Both the position numbers and the translations under genes were made by a program. From an uncultured Bacteroidaceae bacterium (GTDB lineage Bacteria; Bacteroidota; Bacteroidia; Bacteroidales; Bacteroidaceae), in assembly GCA_905235305.1 (NCBI GenBank), contig CAJOLC010000005.1, forward strand, positions 19,141 to 83,140: a DNA stretch of 64,000 nucleotides. Reading direction: 5' to 3'. This document shows, piece after piece, positions 55,896 to 64,000 of this stretch. Numbering within the stretch: the first letter of the stretch is position 1; each line of letters opens with the position of its first letter. The notes under the pieces were generated by a model. It saw only the letters and a program-made list of their open reading frames with translations, ran no database searches and had not been told where the DNA came from.

Positions 55896-56763
55896 TCATT
55901 TGATGATTAACTTGTCGCTGCCAGCGGCCTTGAAACTCATGTCGAGACCCTTCACGCTGTGCGTCAGGGCTCCGAAGGAAATGAAATCGACGCCGGCTTT
56001 TGCATAGGGAATCATCGTCTCGAAAGTAATGCCGCCGCTTGATTCCGTCTCGCATCGGCCTGCAACTATCGCCACGGCCTTCTTCGTGTCCTCGGGCGTG
56101 AAGTTGTCGAACATGATGCGGTCGCAGCCTTCTGCAAGCGCTTCGTCCAACTCCTGCCAGTTCCTGACCAATCTTCAGATCCTTGCCTTTTGCCTTCAAG
56201 TATTCCTTCGCACGACTTATCGCGTTGTGAACTCCCCCGCAGAAATCGATGTGATTATCTTTCAGGAGAATCATGTCGAAGAGTCCAATGCGGTGATTCA
56301 TGCCGCCGCCAATCTTCACGGCCTCTTTCTCGAGCATTCGCATCCCGGGTGTCGTCTTGCGAGTATCAAGCACACGCGTCTTCGTGCCTGCATCGACGAG
56401 CGCCTGCTGGTAACGATGCGTCATCGTGGCTATGCCGCTCATCCGCTGCAAGATATTGAGCATGAGACGCTCCGTCTGCAGCAGGCTTTGCACTTTTCCC
56501 TTGACGCTCATCACGATGTCTCCAGGCTTGACGTGTGCGCCGTCCTCAATATATGCCTCTACCTCCATGTCGGGATCGAAGCGATGAAACACCTGTTTGG
56601 CAATCTCCAAACCAGCAAAGATGCCTTCTTCCTTGATGAGCAGCTTGCTTTCGCCCATCTCGGAAGCCGGAATGCAACAAAGCGTCGTGTGGTCACCGTC
56701 GCCAATGTCCTCGGCAAATGCAAGGTCGATGAGCCGATCGTTGAGTTCTTCTACTGATAACAT
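55896..56763 (-). pseudogene. nadC: Nicotinate-nucleotide pyrophosphorylase (carboxylating), apparent frameshift near 56168-56176
   Basis: MLSVEELNDRLIDLAFAEDIGDGDHTTLCCIP...ISRAKEYLKAKGKDLKI then in another frame VRNWQELDEALAEGCDRIMFDNFTPEDTKKAVAIVAGRCETESSGGITFETMIPYAKAGVDFISFGALTHSVKGLDMSFK. Confidence 0.92.
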
Positions 56764-56839
56764 TTCTTTTGTATTTACTATTTGACTATTTACATGTTAC
56801 TATTTATGCAGTCCCACAAGGGGGAGCGAGGAGGGAACT

Positions 56840-57313
56840 TTACTCATGGTGGTAGGGTTCTCCGTTCAGGATAGTCATGGCGCGATAGATCTGCTCTGCA
56901 ATAAACATACGGACCATCTGGTGTGAGAAGGTCATGCGACTCAAGCTTATCTCCTCGTTCCCACGTCTGTGTATGCTTTCCGAAAAGCCGTAAGGCCCTC
57001 CGACAATGAAGACAAGACGCTTCGGCCCTGCCGACATCTTCTTCTGAATCCATGTGGCAAAGTCCATGCTATTGCGTTCGCTGCCATGTTCGTCGAGAAG
57101 CACGACGTAATCGCCCGCTTGAAGACACTTCGCGATAAGTTCGCCTTCGCGTTCCTTCTGCTCGTTCTGGCTCAGTCCCTTCGTGTTCTTCAGGTCAGGA
57201 ATTACTTCGACGGCAAAAGGGATGTAGTGACCGATGCGCTCCACATACTCGTTTGTGATGGCTTCGAAGCGTTTGTCGGTGGTCTTGCCCACCACGATGA
57301 GCACGCCCTTCAC
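56840..57313 (-). CDS. rlmH: 23S rRNA (pseudouridine(1915)-N(3))-methyltransferase
   Basis: 157 aa; LIAKCLQAGDYVVLLDEHGSERNSMDFATWIQKKM...LVFIVGGPYGFSESI...MTFSHQMVRMFIAEQIYRAMTILNGEPYHHE. Confidence 0.95.
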   Translation of the reverse strand: MKGVLIVVGKTTDKRFEAITNEYVERIGHYIPFAVEVIPDLKNTKGLSQNEQKEREGELIAKCLQAGDYVVLLDEHGSERNSMDFATWIQKKMSAGPKRLVFIVGGPYGFSESIHRRGNEEISLSRMTFSHQMVRMFIAEQIYRAMTILNGEPYHHE

Positions 57314-58812
57314 CGCTTGTCCTCCTCTTCCGAGTCAGCATCCGTCGGTGCCACATACTCGTAGCAACCGGCATCCGGACCTTCGTCGCCGGTTCGGTTC
57401 ACACCTCTTCTGTCCGTCGGAGGCAGGTCTGCATAGCTCCCATCAGCAAGGGAACGAATCCTGCTGTCATCTTTCGGCGTGAAGTCATAGATGAAGTTCT
57501 CGGTGTCGAAACGTATGAAGTTGTCCTGACGGACGAGTCTCTCCTCCTCGTTTTTCTTTTTGTCCTGGTCGAAGATGCAGTCTGCGAAGTGCTCTTCATC
57601 ATTGACCGGTGGCGTGTTCAGGAATGAATGATAGAAGAAGTAGTCGCAGCTTCCGTCGTCCGGAATGTTCTCTCCCATGATGACATCAGGGCCATAACCG
57701 GTTATGACGCAATTGATGAAGTGAGCTTTCCGCAAGAGTCCGTACTCGTCACCGCCTTCGGAGGAGACCAGATGGAGTGCGTCGCCACGACTTGCCGTGA
57801 AGGGATAGAACTGGGCAAGCGTGCTATATATAAAGGTGTGACTTCCTCCGCTGATGTTTACCGTATGCCCATACGTGTTGCTTATCTGTGTGTTTGTGAC
57901 TTTACTTGCACAGTTGTTGAGTTGCAAGCCGTCGCCTCCGATGTTGTGAAGTATGCAGCCGTCGAGTACGACGGATGGTTTCGACTCGTCGGGCTTCAGC
58001 TCTTCCGTGTCTTCAACTATGATGCCGAAGCATGAGCTGTGAAGGTCGAGCTGTGTGAACTCGTTGCCAAGGCTGCCGCGATGTATGACGACGCCTTCCC
58101 ACCTGCTTGGCGTGTTGTCATAGAGAAGGTAGTCGAACATATGGTCCATCCTGTCGCCCCTGAGCACGACTGGTTTCTCATAGCTCCCTTCAACCATCAG
58201 CTTCCCATAGACGTGTAGTGCTGCCTTGTCGTGAAACATGAGCTTCGTGCCCTCTGTGAGCGTGAGCGTTGCGCCTTTCCTGACTACGAGTGAGTCATAT
58301 ATGACGTATGCCTTGTCCGTCAGAAGCGTCGCATCCTCCTCGATGACCATTCCTCCTTTCTGGATATAGGCATCGATGGAGCCGCCGCTGAGCACGACTG
58401 ACTGTCTTACACCGTTCTCTAAGATGAAGTCCAGCTTATCCTTAAAGTAGAGAGGCTCAAGGCTTCCTACCTCGGGAGGCGTCATCTCGATGCGGATGAT
58501 TAGGCTGTCGTGCTTCAGAACCTCGAAGTCGTTCCATGAACCATCGGCGAGGTATCGACCGTCCACGTTGACACGGAAGCGGCTGCTGCTGCCTCCTTCG
58601 AGCTGTATACTGCTGATGCGTATGCCGTTCGAATTGTTATTGAAGGCATAGAGAGTCTTCGTGCTGCTGGGGATGGTGCTGATGAGTGTGTCGAAGGCTA
58701 TGGTGTCCTGCGAGAAGACGAGGCGAAAGCTGGGATTGTCCGAGAAGCTTTCGTAGTCGGAGCAGGCCACGACGAGCAATGACAGCAAAGGCAGCAAAAA
58801 CTTAAGTTTCAT
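57310..58812 (-). CDS. Lipoprotein with right-handed beta-helix-like repeats
   Basis: 500 aa; lipobox LLSLLVVACSDYESF; LDGCILHNIGGDGLQLNNCASKVTNTQISNTYGHTVNISGG. Confidence 0.8.
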   Translation of the reverse strand: MKLKFLLPLLSLLVVACSDYESFSDNPSFRLVFSQDTIAFDTLISTIPSSTKTLYAFNNNSNGIRISSIQLEGGSSSRFRVNVDGRYLADGSWNDFEVLKHDSLIIRIEMTPPEVGSLEPLYFKDKLDFILENGVRQSVVLSGGSIDAYIQKGGMVIEEDATLLTDKAYVIYDSLVVRKGATLTLTEGTKLMFHDKAALHVYGKLMVEGSYEKPVVLRGDRMDHMFDYLLYDNTPSRWEGVVIHRGSLGNEFTQLDLHSSCFGIIVEDTEELKPDESKPSVVLDGCILHNIGGDGLQLNNCASKVTNTQISNTYGHTVNISGGSHTFIYSTLAQFYPFTASRGDALHLVSSEGGDEYGLLRKAHFINCVITGYGPDVIMGENIPDDGSCDYFFYHSFLNTPPVNDEEHFADCIFDQDKKKNEEERLVRQDNFIRFDTENFIYDFTPKDDSRIRSLADGSYADLPPTDRRGVNRTGDEGPDAGCYEYVAPTDADSEEEDKR

Positions 58813-58840
58813 CTATTTCTTAATTCTTAACTCTTAATTA

Positions 58841-60289
58841 TTAATGTTTACGAGGAGCCTCCTTAAGGATGGCAAGCAGGTGGTCCCATACCATTTGAAC
58901 TGTAGGGATGAGGAGCTTCTCGTCGGGGCTATGGACGCCGCGAAGTGTTGGGCCCATGCTTATCATGTCCATGCCTGGGAACTTCTCGCTGAAGAGTCCG
59001 CATTCGAGACCTGCGTGTATGCCGCGGACGATGGGTTCTTTCTGGAAGAGCCTCTTGTATTGTTCGACGGCGATATGCAGTATTTCGCTGTTGGGATTCA
59101 TCTTCCATCCGGGATAGCCTTCGCCTATGTCTACTTTTGCACCTGCCAGTTCGAACACTGCGGCGAAGGTGTTGGCCATGTTCACGCGGGCGCTGAAGAT
59201 GCTGCTTCGCTGGCTGCTGTTCACATCGATGGTCTTCTCTGTCTTATGTATGCTGGCGAGGTTGCTGCTTGTTTCGACAAGGTCGAGGTCCTGGCAGTAG
59301 GCGAGGACGCCATTGTCCACTGCTTGCAGGGCCTTGATGAGGCGTTGGCTGCAGTCTTTGTCGATGGCTGTCGTGGCGGGTGTCTCGCTTTGGAGGACGA
59401 ACTGCATCTGCTTTTCGGTGACGCTGTACTCCTCTTCGACGTCGGCCTGATAGAGGTTCCAGTCGACGGTGATGCTCTCTTTGTCCTTCGTGGGAATGGC
59501 ACAGAGGCACCAAGCCTCGCGTGGGATGGCGTTGTGGAGACCGCCTGCCTGTATGTCGACAAGCCGGAGGTCGTACTTCTGCTGGCTGAGGTATAGGAAT
59601 CGCGCCAGGAGTTTGTTGGCGTTGGCACGCTTCTTGTCGATGTCATCGCCGCTGTGGCCGCCGGTCAGGCCCTTGATGGCGAGCGAGAAGGTGAAGTATC
59701 CGGCGGGCAGGGCTTCTTCATTATAGTCGAACTGCGCAAAGGTGCGACAGCCGCCGGCGCAGGATACGAAGATTTGTCCTTCGTCTTCGCTGTCGAGATT
59801 GATGAGCAGTCGGCCTGTCATGAAGTCCGATTGCATGCCTTCTGCACCAGTGAGGCCGGTTTCCTCGTCGCGGGTGAAGACGCATTCCAGCGGGCCGTGT
59901 TCGATGTCGTTCGCTTCGAGCAGAGCCATTTCCATAGCGATTCCGATGCCGTCGTCAGCGCCGAGAGTGGTGCCTTTTGCTTTCATCCATTCGCCATCGA
60001 CGTAGGTCTGGATGGCGTCCTTTGTGAAGTCGAACTCCACGTCGCGGTTCTTCTCGCAGACCATATCCATGTGGCTTTGCAGGACGATGGTCTGGCGGTT
60101 CTCCATTCCGGGTGTTGCCGGTTTGCGTATGATGACGTTTCCCACTTCGTCCCTGCGGGTGTCGAGGCCCAGGCTCTTGCCGAAGTCGAGCAGGAAATCA
60201 ATCATCTTCTCTTCTTGTTTTGAGGGGCGTGGGACATGGTTCACTTGTGCGAAGCACTTGAACACACTTTGAGGCTGTAGATTATCCAT
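58841..60289 (-). CDS. pepD: Aminoacyl-histidine dipeptidase
   Basis: 482 aa; IVLQSHMDMVCEKN, GTTLGADDGIGIAMEMALLE, FTRDEETGLTGA. Confidence 0.95.
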   Translation of the reverse strand: MDNLQPQSVFKCFAQVNHVPRPSKQEEKMIDFLLDFGKSLGLDTRRDEVGNVIIRKPATPGMENRQTIVLQSHMDMVCEKNRDVEFDFTKDAIQTYVDGEWMKAKGTTLGADDGIGIAMEMALLEANDIEHGPLECVFTRDEETGLTGAEGMQSDFMTGRLLINLDSEDEGQIFVSCAGGCRTFAQFDYNEEALPAGYFTFSLAIKGLTGGHSGDDIDKKRANANKLLARFLYLSQQKYDLRLVDIQAGGLHNAIPREAWCLCAIPTKDKESITVDWNLYQADVEEEYSVTEKQMQFVLQSETPATTAIDKDCSQRLIKALQAVDNGVLAYCQDLDLVETSSNLASIHKTEKTIDVNSSQRSSIFSARVNMANTFAAVFELAGAKVDIGEGYPGWKMNPNSEILHIAVEQYKRLFQKEPIVRGIHAGLECGLFSEKFPGMDMISMGPTLRGVHSPDEKLLIPTVQMVWDHLLAILKEAPRKH

Positions 60290-60405
60290 GGAGCAGTGAT
60301 TTTTTGATTGTTGAGCGTTAATAATTGAATTTAGTTGAGTTTCTCTTAATTTATAACTATAAATTACCCTTTTTTATTGTATCTTTGCAGCAAATATATA
60401 GAAGA

Positions 60406-60621
60406 ATGTTGAAATTATTACTCATTACCCTCGGAATTGTTGGCATATCTGTGCTTTTTTTGTGTATTAAGATGCTCGTGAAACCAGGCAGCAAGTTCGG
60501 CAGCACCCATATCGGCGGCAGCAAGGCGATGAGAGACCGGGGCATTCATTGCGTCCAAAGCATGGATGCGATAGAGCGGCTGGAGAAGGTTCATGCCAAG
60601 GAGAGAGTTGACAAAAAGTAA
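60406..60621 (+). CDS. Small membrane-anchored conserved protein
   Basis: MLKLLLITLGIVGISVLFLCIKMLVKPGSKFGSTHIGGSKAMRDRGIHCVQSMDAIERLEKVH; TATCTTTG promoter at 60380. Confidence 0.7.
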   Translation: MLKLLLITLGIVGISVLFLCIKMLVKPGSKFGSTHIGGSKAMRDRGIHCVQSMDAIERLEKVHAKERVDKK

Positions 60622-61141
60622 CTCGTTTTGTGATATTCCTGCCAAAGTGTCAAAATCCATAAGGGAGAAAAACGGCCCATAATACGCCGATTTTGCCATT
60701 TTAACAGGGAGCGTTTCTCAATGCAATATAATGGAATTGCAAATACAATAGGTTGCGTTTGCAAACTTAACTGCATTCCTTGAGTGAAGCTCCACTATCG
60801 AAAATGGTCAAAAATGCTGTAAAATAACCCTTTTTTGCTATCTCGAGTCTGGCGTTTTCGTCTTTTCTTTCTTCCTTGTAACCGATTGATTCTCAGCATG
60901 GATTCGATTTAAGCCATTATTTTTGAAAAAACGACCCAAAGTATGGTTTCGGGGCTTTCGGGCGATTTCGTGCGTCTGCCCGAAAATCAGAATGTAAGCA
61001 GAAACGCTTGTTTCGTAGCAATCTGTCAAGGGTGAAGGAGCCGCTTCATGGCACAATTAAGTTTTTTTATGAGTAGTGAATGATGAATTGTGGATTAAAT
61101 GCCGTACCTTTGCGGGAAAATAAATAATGTATCATCAAATT

Positions 61142-61768
61142 ATGAAGAAGTACCTTACCTACATGGCCCTTGTGGGCACCACTGCTTTCTTTGCCGCTTG
61201 CGGCTCCAAGAACGAAGAAGAAACAACGCAACCGACAGCCCAGCAGGAGGAGAGCGCCGGCCTCAAAGTTGCCTACGTCGAACTCGACACGCTGATGAGC
61301 CAGTACCAGCTCTACAAAGACTACAGCGAAGTCCTCACCCGCAAGGGCAACAACATACAGAAGACGCTGGCTCAGAAACAACGCGCCCTGGAAAGCCATG
61401 CTGCCTCAGTCCAGAAGAAATACGAGAGCAACGAGTTCACCACACGCGACGAACTGGAACGCGCCCAGGCTTCAATCGAGAAGGAACAACGCGACCTCGC
61501 AGAACTCGCCGACCGTCTGCAGAACGAGTTCGCTATGGAACAGGCACGCATCAACGAGGAGGCTCGCGACAGCATACAGTCGTTCCTCAAGAGATACAAC
61601 AAGACAAAGAAGTTCGACTACGTCCTGGTGAAGGCTGGAGACAACCTTCTGATAGCAAATCCACGCTATAACATCACTAACGACATCGTTAAAGGATTGA
61701 ATAAGCACTACAGGGTAAAACCCGAAGTGGCTGAGCAAATTAAGTCCTCAAAAGAAGAGGAAGATTAA
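61142..61768 (+). CDS. OmpH/Skp-like lipoprotein chaperone
   Basis: MKKYLTYMALVGTTAFFAACGSKNEEE; coiled coil with ANPRYNITNDIVKGLNKHY; TACCTTTG at 61105. Confidence 0.85.
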   Translation: MKKYLTYMALVGTTAFFAACGSKNEEETTQPTAQQEESAGLKVAYVELDTLMSQYQLYKDYSEVLTRKGNNIQKTLAQKQRALESHAASVQKKYESNEFTTRDELERAQASIEKEQRDLAELADRLQNEFAMEQARINEEARDSIQSFLKRYNKTKKFDYVLVKAGDNLLIANPRYNITNDIVKGLNKHYRVKPEVAEQIKSSKEEED

Positions 61769-61846
61769 AGTTTTAGTTGAAAAATTGTTGATAACTTATT
61801 GCCGAAAAGCTTGCGGCTCTCATTTGAAAGTCGTACCTTTGTCGGC

Positions 61847-62839
61847 ATGATAGAACTTTCAACACATATCGAGTACCTGCTCCTTCGCCGCGACGAAGTA
61901 AGCGTCCCGCAGTTGGGAACCTTCACAGTCAAGGAGATGAGCAGCCGCAGGGTAGATGATGAAGGCATCTTCCTGCCTCCGTATCGCACCGTATCCTTCA
62001 AATGGAACGAACATGAAGCTGGCGAAGACTTCGTCGCTTCACTTTCAAAGATGCACAGCCTCTCGCGTCAGGAGACGCGAATGATGTGCATGGAGTACAT
62101 AGATGAACTTAACCAAAGGCTCGACGAAGAGGGCAGCATCCCCTTCGGCAGCATGGGATATCTGCTCCGTGATGCAGAAAGAGGCGAGACAAGCTTCCTG
62201 CCACAGCAGTCCGGCATAGCTTCGCCTGCCTATTATGGGCTTGATGCAGTTCCCTTCGCCAAGCTGAGCCACGAAGTCCGGCAGCAAAGAGCTAAGAAGC
62301 AGGCAGCCGGCAAGGTGAAGCTGACAAGCATCCAAGCCGACCGCGACACGATTACTATCCGCATCAACCGCAAGGCCTTCAACTATGCCTCTGCCGTTGC
62401 AGCCTCCATCCTCCTGTTCTTTGCCGTCACCTCACCCCTCGGGAAGTCCATCACTTCCGGCGTAAGTCAGCAAGCCGAGATGTTCTTCGCTACAAGGTTC
62501 CTGCCTTCTGTAAAGCCTGAACCGAAAGCTATTGAAGCACAGCCCGTAGTAAAGGAAGAGCCGCAGGCAGAGCCGGTTCAGGTAGCTCCGAAGGATTATG
62601 CAATAGTCCTCGCAAGCGCCCTCAGCGAGAAACGCGCCGTCGCTTATGCCGCCAGACTACAGGAATTGGGCTATGACGCACAGGCCTGCAAGACCGGCAG
62701 CATGGTGCGTGTCATCATCCCGGGCTTCGCATCGGAAGACGAAGCCTATCAGAAGATCCGCGAATGCAAGGCAGATTGCAAGGACTTCGCTAACGGATGG
62801 CCTCTTCACCTCAAAGGCGACATCAAGCTCATCCAATAA
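61847..62839 (+). CDS. HU-domain / SPOR-domain protein (CCDC81-like)
   Basis: MIELSTHIEYLLLRRDEVSVPQLGTFTVKEMSSR; C-terminal SPOR-like AIVLASALSEKRAVAYAARLQELGYDAQACKTGSMVRVIIPGF; TACCTTTG at 61834, 6 bp before ATG. Confidence 0.85.
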   Translation: MIELSTHIEYLLLRRDEVSVPQLGTFTVKEMSSRRVDDEGIFLPPYRTVSFKWNEHEAGEDFVASLSKMHSLSRQETRMMCMEYIDELNQRLDEEGSIPFGSMGYLLRDAERGETSFLPQQSGIASPAYYGLDAVPFAKLSHEVRQQRAKKQAAGKVKLTSIQADRDTITIRINRKAFNYASAVAASILLFFAVTSPLGKSITSGVSQQAEMFFATRFLPSVKPEPKAIEAQPVVKEEPQAEPVQVAPKDYAIVLASALSEKRAVAYAARLQELGYDAQACKTGSMVRVIIPGFASEDEAYQKIRECKADCKDFANGWPLHLKGDIKLIQ

Positions 62840-62853
62840 ACACACAGACATCC

Positions 62854-63381
62854 ATGAAGAAAGTCCGTTGCCCCAAGTGCAACAGTTACACGGTCTTCGA
62901 CGAGACGCGCTACCAGCCAGGTCAGCGTCTCGTCTTCGTTTGCAGCCAGTGTAACAAGCAGTTCGCAATAAAGATGCCTCCCGCCCCTTCCCCCATGAAG
63001 GAAGAAACCCTGCCTCAAGAAGGCTCCCCTCGGGAGGAAGGCATCGGCGCCTCTATTATAGTTGTAGAGAATGCCTTCCACTATCGTCAGGAGATACCCT
63101 TGGAGATGGGAGACAATGTCTTTGGCCGTTATGTTTACGGCACAAACATAAACAAACCCATCGAGACGGTCGACCCAAGCGTGGACACCCGTCATTGCAT
63201 CATCCGCGTACAGAAGGGGAAGGACGACCGGTTGCAGTTCATCCTTCGTGATGCTCCATCAGGAACTGGCACCTTTTACATGAACGAAATTCTCCGCAAC
63301 CAAGACCGCATCCGTCTGCAGGACGGTTCCGTCATCACGATAGGTGCCACGACACTCATCCTTAAGCTTCAGGGCGAATGA
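62854..63381 (+). CDS. Zinc-ribbon plus FHA domain protein
   Basis: MKKVRCPKCNSYTVFDETRYQPGQRLVFVCSQCNKQFAIK; FHA-like DNVFGRYVYGTN...VDTRHCIIRVQKGKDDRLQFILRDAPSGTGTFYMNE. Confidence 0.85.
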   Translation: MKKVRCPKCNSYTVFDETRYQPGQRLVFVCSQCNKQFAIKMPPAPSPMKEETLPQEGSPREEGIGASIIVVENAFHYRQEIPLEMGDNVFGRYVYGTNINKPIETVDPSVDTRHCIIRVQKGKDDRLQFILRDAPSGTGTFYMNEILRNQDRIRLQDGSVITIGATTLILKLQGE

Positions 63382-63932
63382 TACGTTTCCTTGCTACCGA
63401 CCTTGATGGGACTTTGCTCACTTCGGGCAAGGCCATAACGCCTTACACTCAAAGGGTTCTTATTGAAGCTCAGCAGAAAGGACTTACCGTCATTCTTGCA
63501 AGCGGCCGCCCTCTTTACAGCATCCTTCCCTTTGCAGAGCAGCTCGAGCTGAAGCAGTATCGAGGCTTTATCATTTCCTTCAACGGCGGTCTCGTCTGGG
63601 ATTGTGCCAAGGGTAAAGCCATCAGTGAACAGTCGATACCTCTTCATGTTATCCCACATCTTGTGGCAGCAGTGAAGGGAGATGATTTCCATATTCATGG
63701 CTACAAGGGCAACAGCATCGTCGTACAGGGACAACCAGACGAGTGGTCGCATTACATAGCTCGAGCCAACAAGAAGCCTTTGCTCGAGACGGAGGACTTC
63801 ATAAGCACCATTACGGAACCTCAGCACAAATGCATCGTCACAGGCCCACCTCGCAAGCTTTGGCACTTGGAAAGACGACTGAAGAGACAGTTCGAGGCGG
63901 CTCTCCTGACTTCGTCACTTAAAAAACAGTGA
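63378..63932 (+). pseudogene. Cof-type HAD hydrolase, C-terminally truncated
   Basis: 184 aa; MIRFLATDLDGTLLTSGKAITPYTQRVLIEAQQKGLTVILASGRPL...; lacks the C-terminal HAD motifs (K...GDGxND) and diverges at FEAALLTSSLKKQ*. Confidence 0.75.
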
Positions 63933-63962
63933 TTTCCTATTTGCTTGATACAGATTATTTTG

Positions 63963-63993
63963 TATCTTTGTGTCACCCAAATTAGGGTGACAC
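63963..63993 (+). promoter_or_regulatory. TATCTTTG -7 element abutting a perfect 9-bp inverted repeat
   Basis: TATCTTTG (63963-63970) then GTGTCACCC-AAATTA-GGGTGACAC (63970-63993). Confidence 0.65.
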
Positions 63994-64000
63994 GAGGCAA

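Overview
This is a Bacteroidales chromosomal window, probably Prevotellaceae-like. It shows TAnnTTTG -7 promoters, an Rnf operon, a GH16, a C10 protease and a T9SS plug (DUF5103) domain. From left to right it contains: a partial glutaminase-family gene; a minus-strand exopolysaccharide locus (~1.0-14.3 kb: initiating sugar-phosphate transferase, TagA/WecG, GT4 x2, TupA-like ATP-grasp, O-acetyltransferase, Wzy, Wzx, LicD, a TagD-like cytidylyltransferase and a UDP-GlcA epimerase); housekeeping genes (mrp, trmB, tRNA-Asp, menA, ridA, glnS, galE, rnfABCDGE, ispE, RNase P RNA, htrA, bamD, rpoZ/rpb6, nadC, rlmH, pepD); and a four-gene cassette joined by 4-bp overlaps (secreted 143-aa protein, HPrK-like kinase, S24/S26 peptidase, PqqD). 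The most unusual signal is non-coding. Three families of short intergenic arrays share a 22-bp period. One of them is a 74-bp element with perfect 20-bp terminal inverted repeats and hexamer palindromes phased every 11 bp; its core lies in opposite orientation relative to its conserved flanks in different copies. A second theme is 7-bp repeats, which build intergenic hairpins and also occur inside two coding regions, where copy-number change would shift the frame. Five otherwise conserved genes carry apparent small frameshifting deletions (TagD-like, glnS, rpoZ/rpb6, C69 peptidase, nadC). These may be assembly errors and need checking against reads. All product names come from reading the translations by eye; no database search was run.
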